Positions 1 through 9,883 of a stretch of DNA of 41,931 nt are shown piece by piece. Every line of letters starts with the position of its first letter. The first letter of the stretch is position 1. The notes beneath the pieces are model-generated. The model was not told the DNA's origin. It searched no databases and saw only the letters and a program-made list of their open reading frames with translations. Both the position numbers and the translations under genes were made by a program. Origin of the DNA: Eubacteriales bacterium (GTDB lineage Bacteria > Bacillota > Clostridia > Peptostreptococcales > Acidaminobacteraceae). Location: contig DAOUQP010000004.1 of assembly GCA_030625575.1 (NCBI GenBank), positions 1-41,931 on the forward strand. The letters run 5' to 3'.

Positions 1-731
1 CCTTGTATCTCCGTAGGCAGATACGAAGTCGATATCTTGGAATACTGAACATGCCCCTCCATATCATCGTAGGAAAACAATGCTTGCCCCTGACCATCCA
101 CACCATTGTGAAGTTTTGTCCCCACAGCTAGAGCATCATTCGGCATTCCGAAGAGATTAACCATAGGAGCTATGCAGTAGACCCCGATATCCATAAGAGC
201 TCCATTCGACAACTCTTTCTTGAAGGTATTCATGATATCGCCTTTCAAAAAAGAGTCATACCTAGATGAATACTGACAGAAACTGCTGCTGTATCTTCTT
301 ACCTTTCCTATTTTATGCAAGTTTTCTTTCACTCTGTTGAAATTAGGAAGCATAGTAACACGCATGGCTTCCATCAAAAGTCTGTTTTTCTCCTTTGCAA
401 GCTTGATCATTCTTCTAGCTTCTTCAGCATTGGAACTGAAAGGCTTCTCCACCAATACATGTTTACCTTGTCTAAGTGCTTTCATAGTGTATTCGTAGTG
501 GAGAAAATTAGGCACTGCTATGTAAACAGCATCTATTTCATCGTTGCCGAGCATTTCATCCAAATCAGTGTATATAAATGGAACATTGTACTGCTTTTGA
601 AACTCCTTAGCTTTCTCCAGGCTTCTAGAGTAAAAGGCATGGAAAGAAAACTCATCAACTTCATTTGCCGCTTCTAAAAACAATTCAACTATCTTTCCGC
701 TTCCAATTATTCCAAATCTCGTCTTTCCCAT
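1..731 (-). CDS. Gfo/Idh/MocA family oxidoreductase (C-terminus runs off the window)
   Basis: Reverse-strand reading from ATG at 731: MGKTRFGIIGSGKIVELFLEAANEV...YIAVPNFLHYEYTMKALRQGKHVLVEKPFSSNAEEA...; N-terminal GxxGxG Rossmann motif and the EKP motif typical of the family. Confidence 0.88.
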   Translation of the reverse strand, partial: MGKTRFGIIGSGKIVELFLEAANEVDEFSFHAFYSRSLEKAKEFQKQYNVPFIYTDLDEMLGNDEIDAVYIAVPNFLHYEYTMKALRQGKHVLVEKPFSSNAEEARRMIKLAKEKNRLLMEAMRVTMLPNFNRVKENLHKIGKVRRYSSSFCQYSSRYDSFLKGDIMNTFKKELSNGALMDIGVYCIAPMVNLFGMPNDALAVGTKLHNGVDGQGQALFSYDDMEGHVQYSKISTSYLPTEIQ

Positions 732-923
732 ATAGAACCTCCTGTCACTTGTTTTTCATGTATGCATATCTAATAAATTTCAACGTTGTATTATCTATAT
801 CGTTCTTATATACTCCGAAGAAATCAATCAAGTAATTCTTTTCGTCAGCGATATCTATAGTTTATAATAATCTCAAAACTTATTCCATCATTGTACTTCA
901 AAATACTGTTTTTCCAAAAATAA

Positions 924-945
924 AAAAGGCTGACCGCCTTTTTCT
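924..945. terminator. Hairpin AAAAAGGC-TGACC-GCCTTTTT, terminator near the hemW 3' end
   Basis: Inverted repeat with A and T runs. Confidence 0.55.
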
Positions 946-983
946 TTTACAACAAAATCTATTATCACACATACTGATGAACT

Positions 984-2093
984 CTATCTCAAAAACTCTC
1001 CATATACTTGATTTGAAACATCGAATCCATAGTCTGTAAGATACACTCTTCCCATCTCCACAACCAAAGCTCCGTATTCGACCATCTTTTCGATTTCCAT
1101 TTCATATTCCATTAAAAAGTCAATATCAAATCTCTCTTTGAATTCCTCTATGGAAAACCCTTCTGTCTTTCTCAGATTCAACATTATGTATTCGAACTTT
1201 TCCTCATCGAAACCTATCTTTTCAACATCAGATACAGGTCTTTCGCCTTCTTTTATCTTCTCTAGATATTTTCCCATCACCGACTCGTTGGCATACCTCT
1301 CACCGTTCAAATAGCCATGCGCAGAAAGTCCCAGACCGATATACTCGTCAGCTGACCAGTACATTAGATTGTGTTTTGATTCATATCCTTTTTTTGAAAA
1401 GTTGGAAATTTCATATCTATGATATCCATTATTCTTTAGCTCGGATTCAATAATATAAAAATACTCTCGATCGACCTCATCTGAAACAGGTAGAATTTTC
1501 CCGGATTCTTTCATACGATTGAGAATCGTATCCTCTTCATACATTAAACTATAAGTTGAAATATGCTCAGGATTCAGTATTGAAAATTTATTGATATCTT
1601 TTAATAAATCTTCTTTTTTCTGACTAGGCAACGCATAAATCAAATCCAAGTTGATATTATCAAATCCAGCATCTCTAATCATTCGGTATTTTTCTTTTAC
1701 ATCATCAAAACTATGAAGCCTGCCTAACATTTTCAACTGTCTTTCATCTGTTGTTTGGACACCCATGCTGATGCGATTTATGCCTAACTTCTTATAGCAC
1801 AACAGCTTGTCCATTGTAACAGATTCAGGGTTTACTTCTATAGTAAATTCTTTAACTTCACTTAGATTTAAATTGGCGGTTATTTTCTCTACCATTTCAC
1901 AAGACAATAGACTTGGTGTACCACCACCAATATATATTGTTTTTATATCTTTCATTTCATCTTGATATAAGAGTATTTCATTAGCTAAAGCATCGATATA
2001 CTCATCCATTAAAGTCAAATCTGTCTTTGATACGAAGTGACAGTAATTACATTTTTTCTTGCAAAATGGTATATGTATATAAATTCCTTTCAT
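984..2093 (-). CDS. hemW: Radical SAM heme chaperone HemW (oxygen-independent coproporphyrinogen oxidase-like)
   Basis: N-terminal YIHIPFCKKKCNYCHF (CX3CX2C), YIGGGTPSLL, SMGVQTTDERQLKMLGRLH; about 370 aa; near lepA. Confidence 0.9.
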   Translation of the reverse strand: MKGIYIHIPFCKKKCNYCHFVSKTDLTLMDEYIDALANEILLYQDEMKDIKTIYIGGGTPSLLSCEMVEKITANLNLSEVKEFTIEVNPESVTMDKLLCYKKLGINRISMGVQTTDERQLKMLGRLHSFDDVKEKYRMIRDAGFDNINLDLIYALPSQKKEDLLKDINKFSILNPEHISTYSLMYEEDTILNRMKESGKILPVSDEVDREYFYIIESELKNNGYHRYEISNFSKKGYESKHNLMYWSADEYIGLGLSAHGYLNGERYANESVMGKYLEKIKEGERPVSDVEKIGFDEEKFEYIMLNLRKTEGFSIEEFKERFDIDFLMEYEMEIEKMVEYGALVVEMGRVYLTDYGFDVSNQVYGEFLR

Positions 2094-2131
2094 ATGTATA
2101 CCTACTTGTCATTAATTTTTATTATAAATAT

Positions 2132-3769
2132 TTACATAGCAGCTTTTGCTTTCTTTTTATTACAATACATTTTATCTTCAGCATTTTTAATGATGTCATT
2201 GATGTTTTGTTCAGGTTCAATTTTCGCATCTACTCCAAACGCTATTGAAATTTCAATTGAATCAATATACGATTCAGAGCATTTTTTCTTTATTCTATCT
2301 ACTATTCTTTCCGAATCTTCAATTTTTGTTTTAGGCAGTAAAGCGATAAACTCATCTCCACCAATTCTTGCAATAATATCATCACTGCGAAATTCGCTTT
2401 TAATGATTTTTGCAGCTTCCTTTAATAACTTATCGCCTTTTTTATGACCATAATTATCATTAGTATTTTTCAACCCATTGACATCCGCAAAAACTATAGA
2501 TAACGGATAATTTCTTTTTGTATCCAATCTACTAATTTCTTCTTCAAAAAATCTACGATTATAAAGTCCGGTTAATGCATCGTGATAACTCATATATGTA
2601 ATCTCACGCTGTGCATTTTTTCTCTGAGATATATCTGAGTATATTCCATATCCGCCAACTACTCCGCCATCGATAATAATTGGAACTCCTCTGATTGAAA
2701 CTTCTCTTTCGATGCCTTCTAATCCATAACGAACACCTTCACTGTTTGCTACAACACCTTTAAATAAATCTTTGGTTATTTCCCTAGCTTCATCTATAAC
2801 TTCATCATTTCCAATTATATCATCAAGATTTTTCCCGATAACATCTTCAAGTTTATATCCGAAAAGCTGAGTAAATTCACTATTTATATCAACGATGCAA
2901 TAGGTTTCATCAAGCATTACTATTGCTTCCTTTGTATTTGTAAACAATGCTTTAAAATTCGAATTTTGTTTTAACAGTTCCCGTTCTACACTTTTTCTTA
3001 AAGATATATCTGAATATATAGCATATATTCCGACTACTTCGCCGTTAACAACAATTGGAATTCCTTTGATTGTAACTTCTTTTCCATTTCCATCTTTATC
3101 ATAGCGAATTTCTTCAAAATCTACTTCTTCTCCTTTTGTAACTTTATTCGTTAATTTTTCAGCATTTATTATTGTATCTTCATTTGTAATTAATTTATCA
3201 ATATCTATTTCTTTTATATCTTTTAATTCATATCCAAATAACTTTGTAAATTCATCATTTATATTAATAATACAGTTGTTTTTATCAAGCATCGCTATTG
3301 CATCTGTTGAATTCATAAATAATGATTTAAACTTTAAATTTTGTTTCAACAGTTCACGCTCTGCATTATTTCTTTTAGAAATATCTGAATATATACCATA
3401 TCCTCCAACTACTTCACCATTAATGATAATCGGAACAACTTTAATATTAACTTCAACTCCATTGCCTTTTGAGTCATAACGAATGCTGTCTATATTTATT
3501 TCCTTCCCATTTATCAAACTCTTAGTCAATTCTTTTGCTTCATTTACTACATTTCCTTTTGCAATTATATTATCAAGATTTCTTCCAATAATATCTTCAA
3601 GTTCATATCCAAACAATTCAGTGAATCTATCATTTATATTGAGAACACACTGATTATCATCAGCTATTACTATTGCATCCTGTGCATCCCAAAAAAGCGT
3701 TTCATAAATCATTTTTATATGTTCGCTTTTATCATCAACAATATTTTCGAAATAATTTTTATTGTCCAT
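2132..3769 (-). CDS. Diguanylate cyclase with three tandem PAS domains and a C-terminal GGDEF domain
   Basis: Three similar PAS units (IVxDINxxFTxLFGYxLEDIxxxxxDxII...GGYGIYSDIS), then HDALTGLYNRRFFEE...ARIGGDEF; RSDD five residues upstream of GGDEF fits an RxxD I-site. Confidence 0.93.
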   Translation of the reverse strand: MDNKNYFENIVDDKSEHIKMIYETLFWDAQDAIVIADDNQCVLNINDRFTELFGYELEDIIGRNLDNIIAKGNVVNEAKELTKSLINGKEINIDSIRYDSKGNGVEVNIKVVPIIINGEVVGGYGIYSDISKRNNAERELLKQNLKFKSLFMNSTDAIAMLDKNNCIININDEFTKLFGYELKDIKEIDIDKLITNEDTIINAEKLTNKVTKGEEVDFEEIRYDKDGNGKEVTIKGIPIVVNGEVVGIYAIYSDISLRKSVERELLKQNSNFKALFTNTKEAIVMLDETYCIVDINSEFTQLFGYKLEDVIGKNLDDIIGNDEVIDEAREITKDLFKGVVANSEGVRYGLEGIEREVSIRGVPIIIDGGVVGGYGIYSDISQRKNAQREITYMSYHDALTGLYNRRFFEEEISRLDTKRNYPLSIVFADVNGLKNTNDNYGHKKGDKLLKEAAKIIKSEFRSDDIIARIGGDEFIALLPKTKIEDSERIVDRIKKKCSESYIDSIEISIAFGVDAKIEPEQNINDIIKNAEDKMYCNKKKAKAAM

Positions 3770-3830
3770 ATCTTAAATTCCCCCAATGTTTTATAAGATA
3801 TTTACTGAAAAATTTGATTTTTTTCTCTCT

Positions 3831-5639
3831 TTATTTATCATCAAATTTTAAAACAGACAAAAATGCATTTTGCGGTACATCTACATTTCCAAATTGACGC
3901 ATTCTTTTCTTTCCTTCTTTTTGCTTTTTAAGAAGTTTTTTCTTACGACTTATGTCGCCACCATAACATTTAGCTAAGACATCTTTACGCATAGCCTTGA
4001 TGTTCTCTCTTGCTACAACTTTATTTCCTATAGAAGCCTGGATAGGAATTACAAACATCTGCCTCGGAATTACATCTTTTAATCTTTCGCAAATTTGTCT
4101 TCCTCTTGAAACAGACTTCGTTTCATGAACTATAATACTAAATGCATCAATGACTTCTTTATTTATAAGTATATCCATTTTTACTAAATCAGACGGTATA
4201 TATTCTTTAAATTCATAATCCAGTGATCCATATCCTCTTGTTTTTGATTTCAGCGCATCAAAGAAATCGTAAATAACCTCGTTCAAAGGAAGGTCATATG
4301 TCAATATCACTCTCTTTTCATCTATATAATCCATATGATCCAAAGTCCCTCTACGGTTCTGGCACATTTCCATGACATTGCCTACATATTCAGTTGGAAC
4401 AATGATTTTTGATTTCACAATAGGTTCTTCAATAATTTCAATTTCTGTCTTATCGGGAAGATTGCTTGGATTTTGAACCATTAAAACACTGCCATCTGTC
4501 TTTGTAACCCTATATATTACACTTGGAGATGTTGCAATAATGTCCAAATCGTGTTCTCTTTCAAGTCTTTCTTGAATAATTTCCAAATGCAACAGTCCCA
4601 AGAATCCACACCTGAATCCAAACCCTAATGCAACGGACGTCTCCGGTTCAAAAGATAAAGCAGCATCATTTAATTGTAGTTTTTCCAAAGCTTCACGAAT
4701 ATTCTCGTAATGTTCTCCGTCAGCTGGATATATACCGCAATAAACCATAGATGTAGCTTTCTTATATCCCGGCAAAGACTCCTCAGTCGGGTTGTTTACA
4801 TCCGTAATAGTGTCACCTACACGACAATCTTTAACGTTTTTAATACTAGCTGTTATATATCCAACATCACCCGCGCTAAGTTCACCAACTTCTAACATCG
4901 TCGGTGAAAAATATCCGACTTCTGCAATTTCAAAATTTTTACCAAGCGCCATCATCTTTATTTTATCGCCTTTTTTGACCTTGCCATCAAATACTCTTAC
5001 CAACGCAACTGCACCCTTATAAGAATCATAGAACGAATCGAATATCAACGCCTTTAAAGGCGCTTCTTCATCGCCTGATGGAGCTGGTATTTTTTCTACA
5101 ATCTGTTCAAGAACAGCTTCAATGTTCAAGCCGCTTTTCGCACTGACTAAAGGAGCATCTTCTGCAACAATACCGATTGTCTCCTCAATTTCATGTTTCA
5201 CTTCATCAGGTCTTGCACTCGGTAAATCAATCTTATTCAATACAGGTACAATCTCAAGAGCCTGTTCATCTGCTAAATAGACATTTGCAAGAGTTTGCGC
5301 TTCTACTCCTTGGGTTGCATCAACTACCAATATGGCACCTTCACATGCAGCTAGAGAACGCGAAACTTCATAAGTAAAGTCCACATGTCCTGGTGTATCT
5401 ATTAAATTTAAAATATATTCTTCATTATCTTTTGCCTTATAAACCAAACGTGTCGTTTGAAGTTTGATTGTTATTCCTCTTTCTCTTTCCAAATCCATGT
5501 TATCAAGAATTTGATCTTTCATTTCACGCTTTGTCAGTAGTCCGGTTTTCTCTATTAAACGATCCGCTAAAGTGCTTTTACCATGATCGATATGAGCAAT
5601 TATTGAAAAGTTTCTAATTTTTTGTTGTCTTTCATCCAT
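3831..5639 (-). CDS. lepA: Elongation factor 4 (LepA), ribosome back-translocating GTPase
   Basis: [37 protein letters not shown]; 602 aa; typical C-terminus. Confidence 0.97.
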   Translation of the reverse strand: MDERQQKIRNFSIIAHIDHGKSTLADRLIEKTGLLTKREMKDQILDNMDLERERGITIKLQTTRLVYKAKDNEEYILNLIDTPGHVDFTYEVSRSLAACEGAILVVDATQGVEAQTLANVYLADEQALEIVPVLNKIDLPSARPDEVKHEIEETIGIVAEDAPLVSAKSGLNIEAVLEQIVEKIPAPSGDEEAPLKALIFDSFYDSYKGAVALVRVFDGKVKKGDKIKMMALGKNFEIAEVGYFSPTMLEVGELSAGDVGYITASIKNVKDCRVGDTITDVNNPTEESLPGYKKATSMVYCGIYPADGEHYENIREALEKLQLNDAALSFEPETSVALGFGFRCGFLGLLHLEIIQERLEREHDLDIIATSPSVIYRVTKTDGSVLMVQNPSNLPDKTEIEIIEEPIVKSKIIVPTEYVGNVMEMCQNRRGTLDHMDYIDEKRVILTYDLPLNEVIYDFFDALKSKTRGYGSLDYEFKEYIPSDLVKMDILINKEVIDAFSIIVHETKSVSRGRQICERLKDVIPRQMFVIPIQASIGNKVVARENIKAMRKDVLAKCYGGDISRKKKLLKKQKEGKKRMRQFGNVDVPQNAFLSVLKFDDK

Positions 5640-5712
5640 ATTTTTGACCCCTTCAAGTTAATATCTAATAAATTATAACAGAATAATATCTTTAATAAAA
5701 GGAAATTTATTG

Positions 5713-5741
5713 TTGATTTTTGTATTGAATAATGGTAAAAT
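5713..5741 (+). promoter_or_regulatory. Probable rpsT promoter (TTGATT - 17 nt - TAAAAT)
   Basis: Spacing and position upstream of the GGAGGTG RBS of rpsT. Confidence 0.55.
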
Positions 5742-5776
5742 CAGTTTGTTGATTAGGAATCAAGGAGGTGAATATA

Positions 5777-6040
5777 ATGGCTAACATTAAATCTGCTCAA
5801 AAAAGAATTAAAGTTATTGCTAAAAAAACTGCTAATAATAAGGCTAACAAGTCTGAATTGAAAACTGTAATTAAGAAATTTAACGAAGCTGTTGATTCGG
5901 GTGATAAAGCTTTAGCACAAGAAAAATACGTACTTGCTGAAAAAACATTGGATAAAAATGCTACAAAAGGTACGATTCATAAAAGTGCAGCTTCAAGAAA
6001 AGCATCTAGATTAGCAAAAAGATTAAACAAAATGGCATAA
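5777..6040 (+). CDS. rpsT: 30S ribosomal protein S20
   Basis: MANIKSAQKRIKVIAKKTANNKANKSELKT...; strong RBS before the internal ATG at 5777 (ORF track starts at 5768). Confidence 0.96.
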   Translation: MANIKSAQKRIKVIAKKTANNKANKSELKTVIKKFNEAVDSGDKALAQEKYVLAEKTLDKNATKGTIHKSAASRKASRLAKRLNKMA

Positions 6041-6076
6041 CAAATTGTTTATATTCACCGTCAGAATAAAAGCAAT

Positions 6077-6106
6077 GCGTACCTATTATTGGTACGCTTT
6101 TTTATT
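6077..6106 (+). terminator. rpsT rho-independent terminator
   Basis: GCGTACC-TATTATT-GGTACGC followed by TTTTTTATTTTTT. Confidence 0.8.
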
Positions 6107-7115
6107 TTTTTGACGTTAATTTCATAAACAAGCTTTCTATATGAGCTCTTTTATTTACTCCTTGGCTTTTAGAAACACTCTCGTACTCAATACAAGATTC
6201 AAGGGACTTCGTAAGAGATTTCTTATCTAATCCGTTAACTCTTTTCAATATAAGTTTAACAGGATATGAAGATTTAAATCCTAGTATTTCTTGTATATCA
6301 TTTATCGGATGACTTTTTAAACTTAAAGTTTTTGCTATCAACATATTATTATATTGTTTTGTCAACAAAGGCATAATTTCATATGTACTATGACCTTTTT
6401 TTAAAAGTTCATGTAATTTTTTAAAACTTGTCTTGATATCCCCATCTGCCAAACTATCCGTCAAGGCAAATACATTCATTTCAAGAGGCATCACCATAAT
6501 TTCCTTAAGATTTTCTATATCTATCATTTCATATGGCAATGATGAGATTTTTACAATTTCGTTTTCCATTTGATATAGGCTGATAGATTGGTTTCTATCA
6601 TTATACATTGAATAATTAATGAAAAATTCCAATGATTGGTTCGATAATTTTTTTCCGTTATCTCTAAATTTCTTAATAACCCATTTCCGAAAATCACTGC
6701 CATCCAATTTTTCAAATTCAACCACTTCAATTTCGGCTTTTTTAAACCGTTTATATACTTTAGACATCTTATTTTTAAATGTAATTATATTGACGCTTCC
6801 AATCGCCTTGTGGCTTACATCAATAAGATTATCAATCTGATCATCAGTCAAATTCATTTGGTCCAAGTTCTTTATCTCAACAATTTTATATTCACTCATA
6901 ACCGGCAAAGTGATGATACCGTTATAAACTTGATTATAATCGGCTTCCGCCCCGTCATAGTATCCGTAGTTGAAAACAATAAGCTCAGGATTCAAGTAAT
7001 CTTTCTTTATTCTTTGAATAGTGTGGTCATAAAGATAATTCTCACGGTTGACCATAAGATAAGCACTCTTTAAAGATTTTGTTTTTGATAATTTCAGTAT
7101 ATCAAGATAGTTCAT
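6102..7115 (-). CDS. holA: DNA polymerase III delta subunit
   Basis: 337 aa with HolA-like layout (YLMVNRENYLYDHTIQRIKK..., FALTDSLADGDIKTSFKKLHELL); directly downstream of comEC and next to rpsT as in Firmicutes. Confidence 0.88.
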   Translation of the reverse strand: MNYLDILKLSKTKSLKSAYLMVNRENYLYDHTIQRIKKDYLNPELIVFNYGYYDGAEADYNQVYNGIITLPVMSEYKIVEIKNLDQMNLTDDQIDNLIDVSHKAIGSVNIITFKNKMSKVYKRFKKAEIEVVEFEKLDGSDFRKWVIKKFRDNGKKLSNQSLEFFINYSMYNDRNQSISLYQMENEIVKISSLPYEMIDIENLKEIMVMPLEMNVFALTDSLADGDIKTSFKKLHELLKKGHSTYEIMPLLTKQYNNMLIAKTLSLKSHPINDIQEILGFKSSYPVKLILKRVNGLDKKSLTKSLESCIEYESVSKSQGVNKRAHIESLFMKLTSKK

Positions 7116-7125
7116 ATATATTCTC

Positions 7126-9228
7126 CTAAAAAAATTTAAATTTTATCGTATTTTCATTAACTATTTTTATCATAATGGTTCCAGATTCTTTTGTAGTCAG
7201 CACAAGTTCTGAATATCTTTCAAGTCTATCCATCGCTTCAGAATGAGGATGTCCATATGGATTGTTTCTACCTACAGAAACAATGGAAAGTGTTGGATTT
7301 AAATCCCTCAAAAAATCATCAGTCGATGAATCTTTTGACCCATGGTGAGGAACTTTTAGGATATCGATTTCAGAGATCATAGAATCTTTTTCAATATATT
7401 TTGTAATATCCCCTGTAAATAAAATTGTTACTCCATCGATGGACATTTTTATAACATGAGATGTATCGTTTAAATCCTTCGACTTCATCCCCTCTATTGT
7501 AGGATTAAAAACTTCCAAGTAAATTTGTCCGAATTTCAATTCATCGCCAGTATAAATGGCTTCTATATGATTATATAACAAATCCATATTTTTTAAAATG
7601 GAATCATCATTCAAAAATAGATGACCTATTTCAATATCTTCAAAATACCTTAATCCTCCATAGTGATCCATATGATTATGGCTTATCAATACGGCATTCA
7701 ATTGTTCTATACCTAAATATTCGAGATATTCATTAACATCACGCTTGCTTCCTGTATCTATGAGTATTTTACTATTCCTATAGTTTATCAATGCACTATC
7801 GCCGTTTCCCACATCAAAGAAAAAAATGGTATCTTCCATTACATCTTGATACATATTATTCAATATGATAATAAAGCATAGTGACAATGCTATTATGTAT
7901 GGTCTGTATGATTGTACTTTCAAATATAATGATTCATTCTCTTTTATTAAGAAATAAATAAAAAACAAAAAATAATAACTGAGAACTATTAAACTGCTGC
8001 AATAAAACAAATCAACGCTTAGAAATTCTATTTTTGAAATATACCTCAGCATTTCGATAATCAAGCCATAAATATATCGTATACCTCCGTCAAGCAGTGC
8101 AATTTTAAATGGTACAATCGCACTTAAACCCGTTATCGGCAATAACCATCCCATTATGGATATCATTATGATGTTGAAAGGTATTGTCAAGATATTCACC
8201 TGAGAATTTATCGTTAGAATTATCGGCAAAATTCCCAAATATACTCTATAAACATGCAAAATATCATCTTCTTGAGCTAAAGCAAAAGCCGCTAGAAAGC
8301 TCAGTTGATAACTGATATAACTGCAATAATATGGGTTGTATATTAAAAATACGATATTAAGCACAGCTATGGCCGACATGCTGTCGTATGCGTTATTAGT
8401 AATGATACTTAACTCTTTCAACAGTTTCTGCCCAAAAGCTCTCATAATGGAAATATGAAATCCGGCTAAAAAAGCTATCATTCCCAAAAGAATGAATACA
8501 AATGATTTTCTGATGGCATAATAAATTTTTAATCTACTCAATACTTTTTCAAAGCTGTTGGCAATAATTGAAACATGCAACCCCGAAACCACTAAAAGGT
8601 GAGATAATCCGAAGGCATTGAATATTTGCTTGGTTTCACTATCCAATATTTCCTTAATTCCAAATAGTATAGTAAAAACAAGGTCGCCTTCAGCTCCAAA
8701 TTTATTTTTTATGTGATTATATAGTTTTCCAAGTATCACGAATCTTAAGGTAGGTTGTTTTGATTCATGCTCGATAATTTCATCTATGCTCAGCTCATAA
8801 AAAAAGTTCTTTCCCGCCAAGTATAAACCATAATTGAATTTATTCAGACTTGATTCTGTATTGATTCTCTCAAGTTTTCCGGTTACTTTAATATAATCTC
8901 CATCTTTTAAATCAATCGGTGGATAATCGATTATTACATTGCGAACATCGTTGTTTATATTCAAATAGTATTTATCCTCTTGAAAAATAGATCTCGAAAC
9001 AACTCTACCTTCATAAGTATGTTCGCCTTCATTTAGAGAAGTTCTAAAAAAACAGGACAAAAGAATCAACGCTACAATAAGGATAATAAATACAATAGGC
9101 ACCTGACTCTCTCTAAAGAGAAACAAGGTGCCTATCAATAAAAATATGAAAATGCCATAATGATGATAAACTATACTTAAACTTAAAATATAGATGATCA
9201 TACTTAAAATCAATAATTGTCGTCTCAT
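7126..9228 (-). CDS. comEC: DNA internalization competence protein ComEC/Rec2
   Basis: Multi-TM competence domain (FGLSHLLVVSGLHVSI) plus C-terminal metallo-beta-lactamase domain (SHNHMDHYGG, HHGSKDSS). Confidence 0.93.
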   Translation of the reverse strand: MRRQLLILSMIIYILSLSIVYHHYGIFIFLLIGTLFLFRESQVPIVFIILIVALILLSCFFRTSLNEGEHTYEGRVVSRSIFQEDKYYLNINNDVRNVIIDYPPIDLKDGDYIKVTGKLERINTESSLNKFNYGLYLAGKNFFYELSIDEIIEHESKQPTLRFVILGKLYNHIKNKFGAEGDLVFTILFGIKEILDSETKQIFNAFGLSHLLVVSGLHVSIIANSFEKVLSRLKIYYAIRKSFVFILLGMIAFLAGFHISIMRAFGQKLLKELSIITNNAYDSMSAIAVLNIVFLIYNPYYCSYISYQLSFLAAFALAQEDDILHVYRVYLGILPIILTINSQVNILTIPFNIIMISIMGWLLPITGLSAIVPFKIALLDGGIRYIYGLIIEMLRYISKIEFLSVDLFYCSSLIVLSYYFLFFIYFLIKENESLYLKVQSYRPYIIALSLCFIIILNNMYQDVMEDTIFFFDVGNGDSALINYRNSKILIDTGSKRDVNEYLEYLGIEQLNAVLISHNHMDHYGGLRYFEDIEIGHLFLNDDSILKNMDLLYNHIEAIYTGDELKFGQIYLEVFNPTIEGMKSKDLNDTSHVIKMSIDGVTILFTGDITKYIEKDSMISEIDILKVPHHGSKDSSTDDFLRDLNPTLSIVSVGRNNPYGHPHSEAMDRLERYSELVLTTKESGTIMIKIVNENTIKFKFF

Positions 9229-9276
9229 AAATATATTATGAGATTTAACTTATTTCAATACAATGAAATAAATGTT

Positions 9277-9813
9277 TTATTCCTTATTGCCCATCAATTT
9301 TTTATACGTAATTCCTGTTTTTTCCAAAGCTAACAATATAGGTAGTGCAAGCACACCTCCGCCAATTCCTTGAACGATATTTGGCAAAACACCTAGCAGT
9401 GCAGCTTTATAGCCATATAATGCCGATTCAAATATATAATACCCTCCGACCATAATAATCGTTCCCACGGATATCGCAACGGCAAAATGAACAATTTTAA
9501 TCGACAGTTTATCTGTGTTTTTAGACAATGCGCGATAAATCAATCCTACCGCCAGAGCGTCAAGTCCTTTAATCATAAAAGTCGGAACTGCATAAATAAG
9601 ATATCCGGAAATAAAGTCAGCTAAAAAAGATCCAAGTGCAGCTGCCAAAAATCCAAATACATTACCCAATAAAATTCCCGATAAGTAAACTAACGTATCA
9701 CCAATATGTATGTAACCCTTTGTCGGTGTAGGTACTTGAATAACCAATGTTCCAACAGTCACCATAGCGGCGAACAAACTTGCTAAAATCCATTTTCTAA
9801 TATTTTTATTCAT
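9277..9813 (-). CDS. ECF transporter S component (substrate not assignable)
   Basis: MNKNIRKWILASLFAAMVTVGTLVIQVPTPTKGYIHIGDTLVYLSGILLG; about 6 hydrophobic segments, PTPTKGYIHIGD signature. Confidence 0.82.
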   Translation of the reverse strand: MNKNIRKWILASLFAAMVTVGTLVIQVPTPTKGYIHIGDTLVYLSGILLGNVFGFLAAALGSFLADFISGYLIYAVPTFMIKGLDALAVGLIYRALSKNTDKLSIKIVHFAVAISVGTIIMVGGYYIFESALYGYKAALLGVLPNIVQGIGGGVLALPILLALEKTGITYKKLMGNKE

Positions 9814-9883
9814 ATAATTACCTCCTACGAGGGTATTTTACCATTATCCGTGCCCTTTATTAATGTATTTATTAATGTTTTTT

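Noticed and set aside
315-677. + strand 120-aa ORF
   Set aside because: Antisense to the Gfo/Idh/MocA gene; low-complexity Cys/His/Phe-rich translation, no RBS or family signature.
2027-2447. + strand ORFs of 73 and 136 aa
   Set aside because: Shadow ORFs opposite hemW and the GGDEF gene; hydrophobic character results from AT-rich antisense sequence.
9814-9883. Possible TPP riboswitch 3' half (GGATAATGG...CGTAGGAGG) upstream of the ECF S-component gene
   Set aside because: The 5' half (GGGG..CUGAGA..ACCC) is absent upstream and beyond the methyltransferase cassette; the similarity is too short to call a riboswitch.
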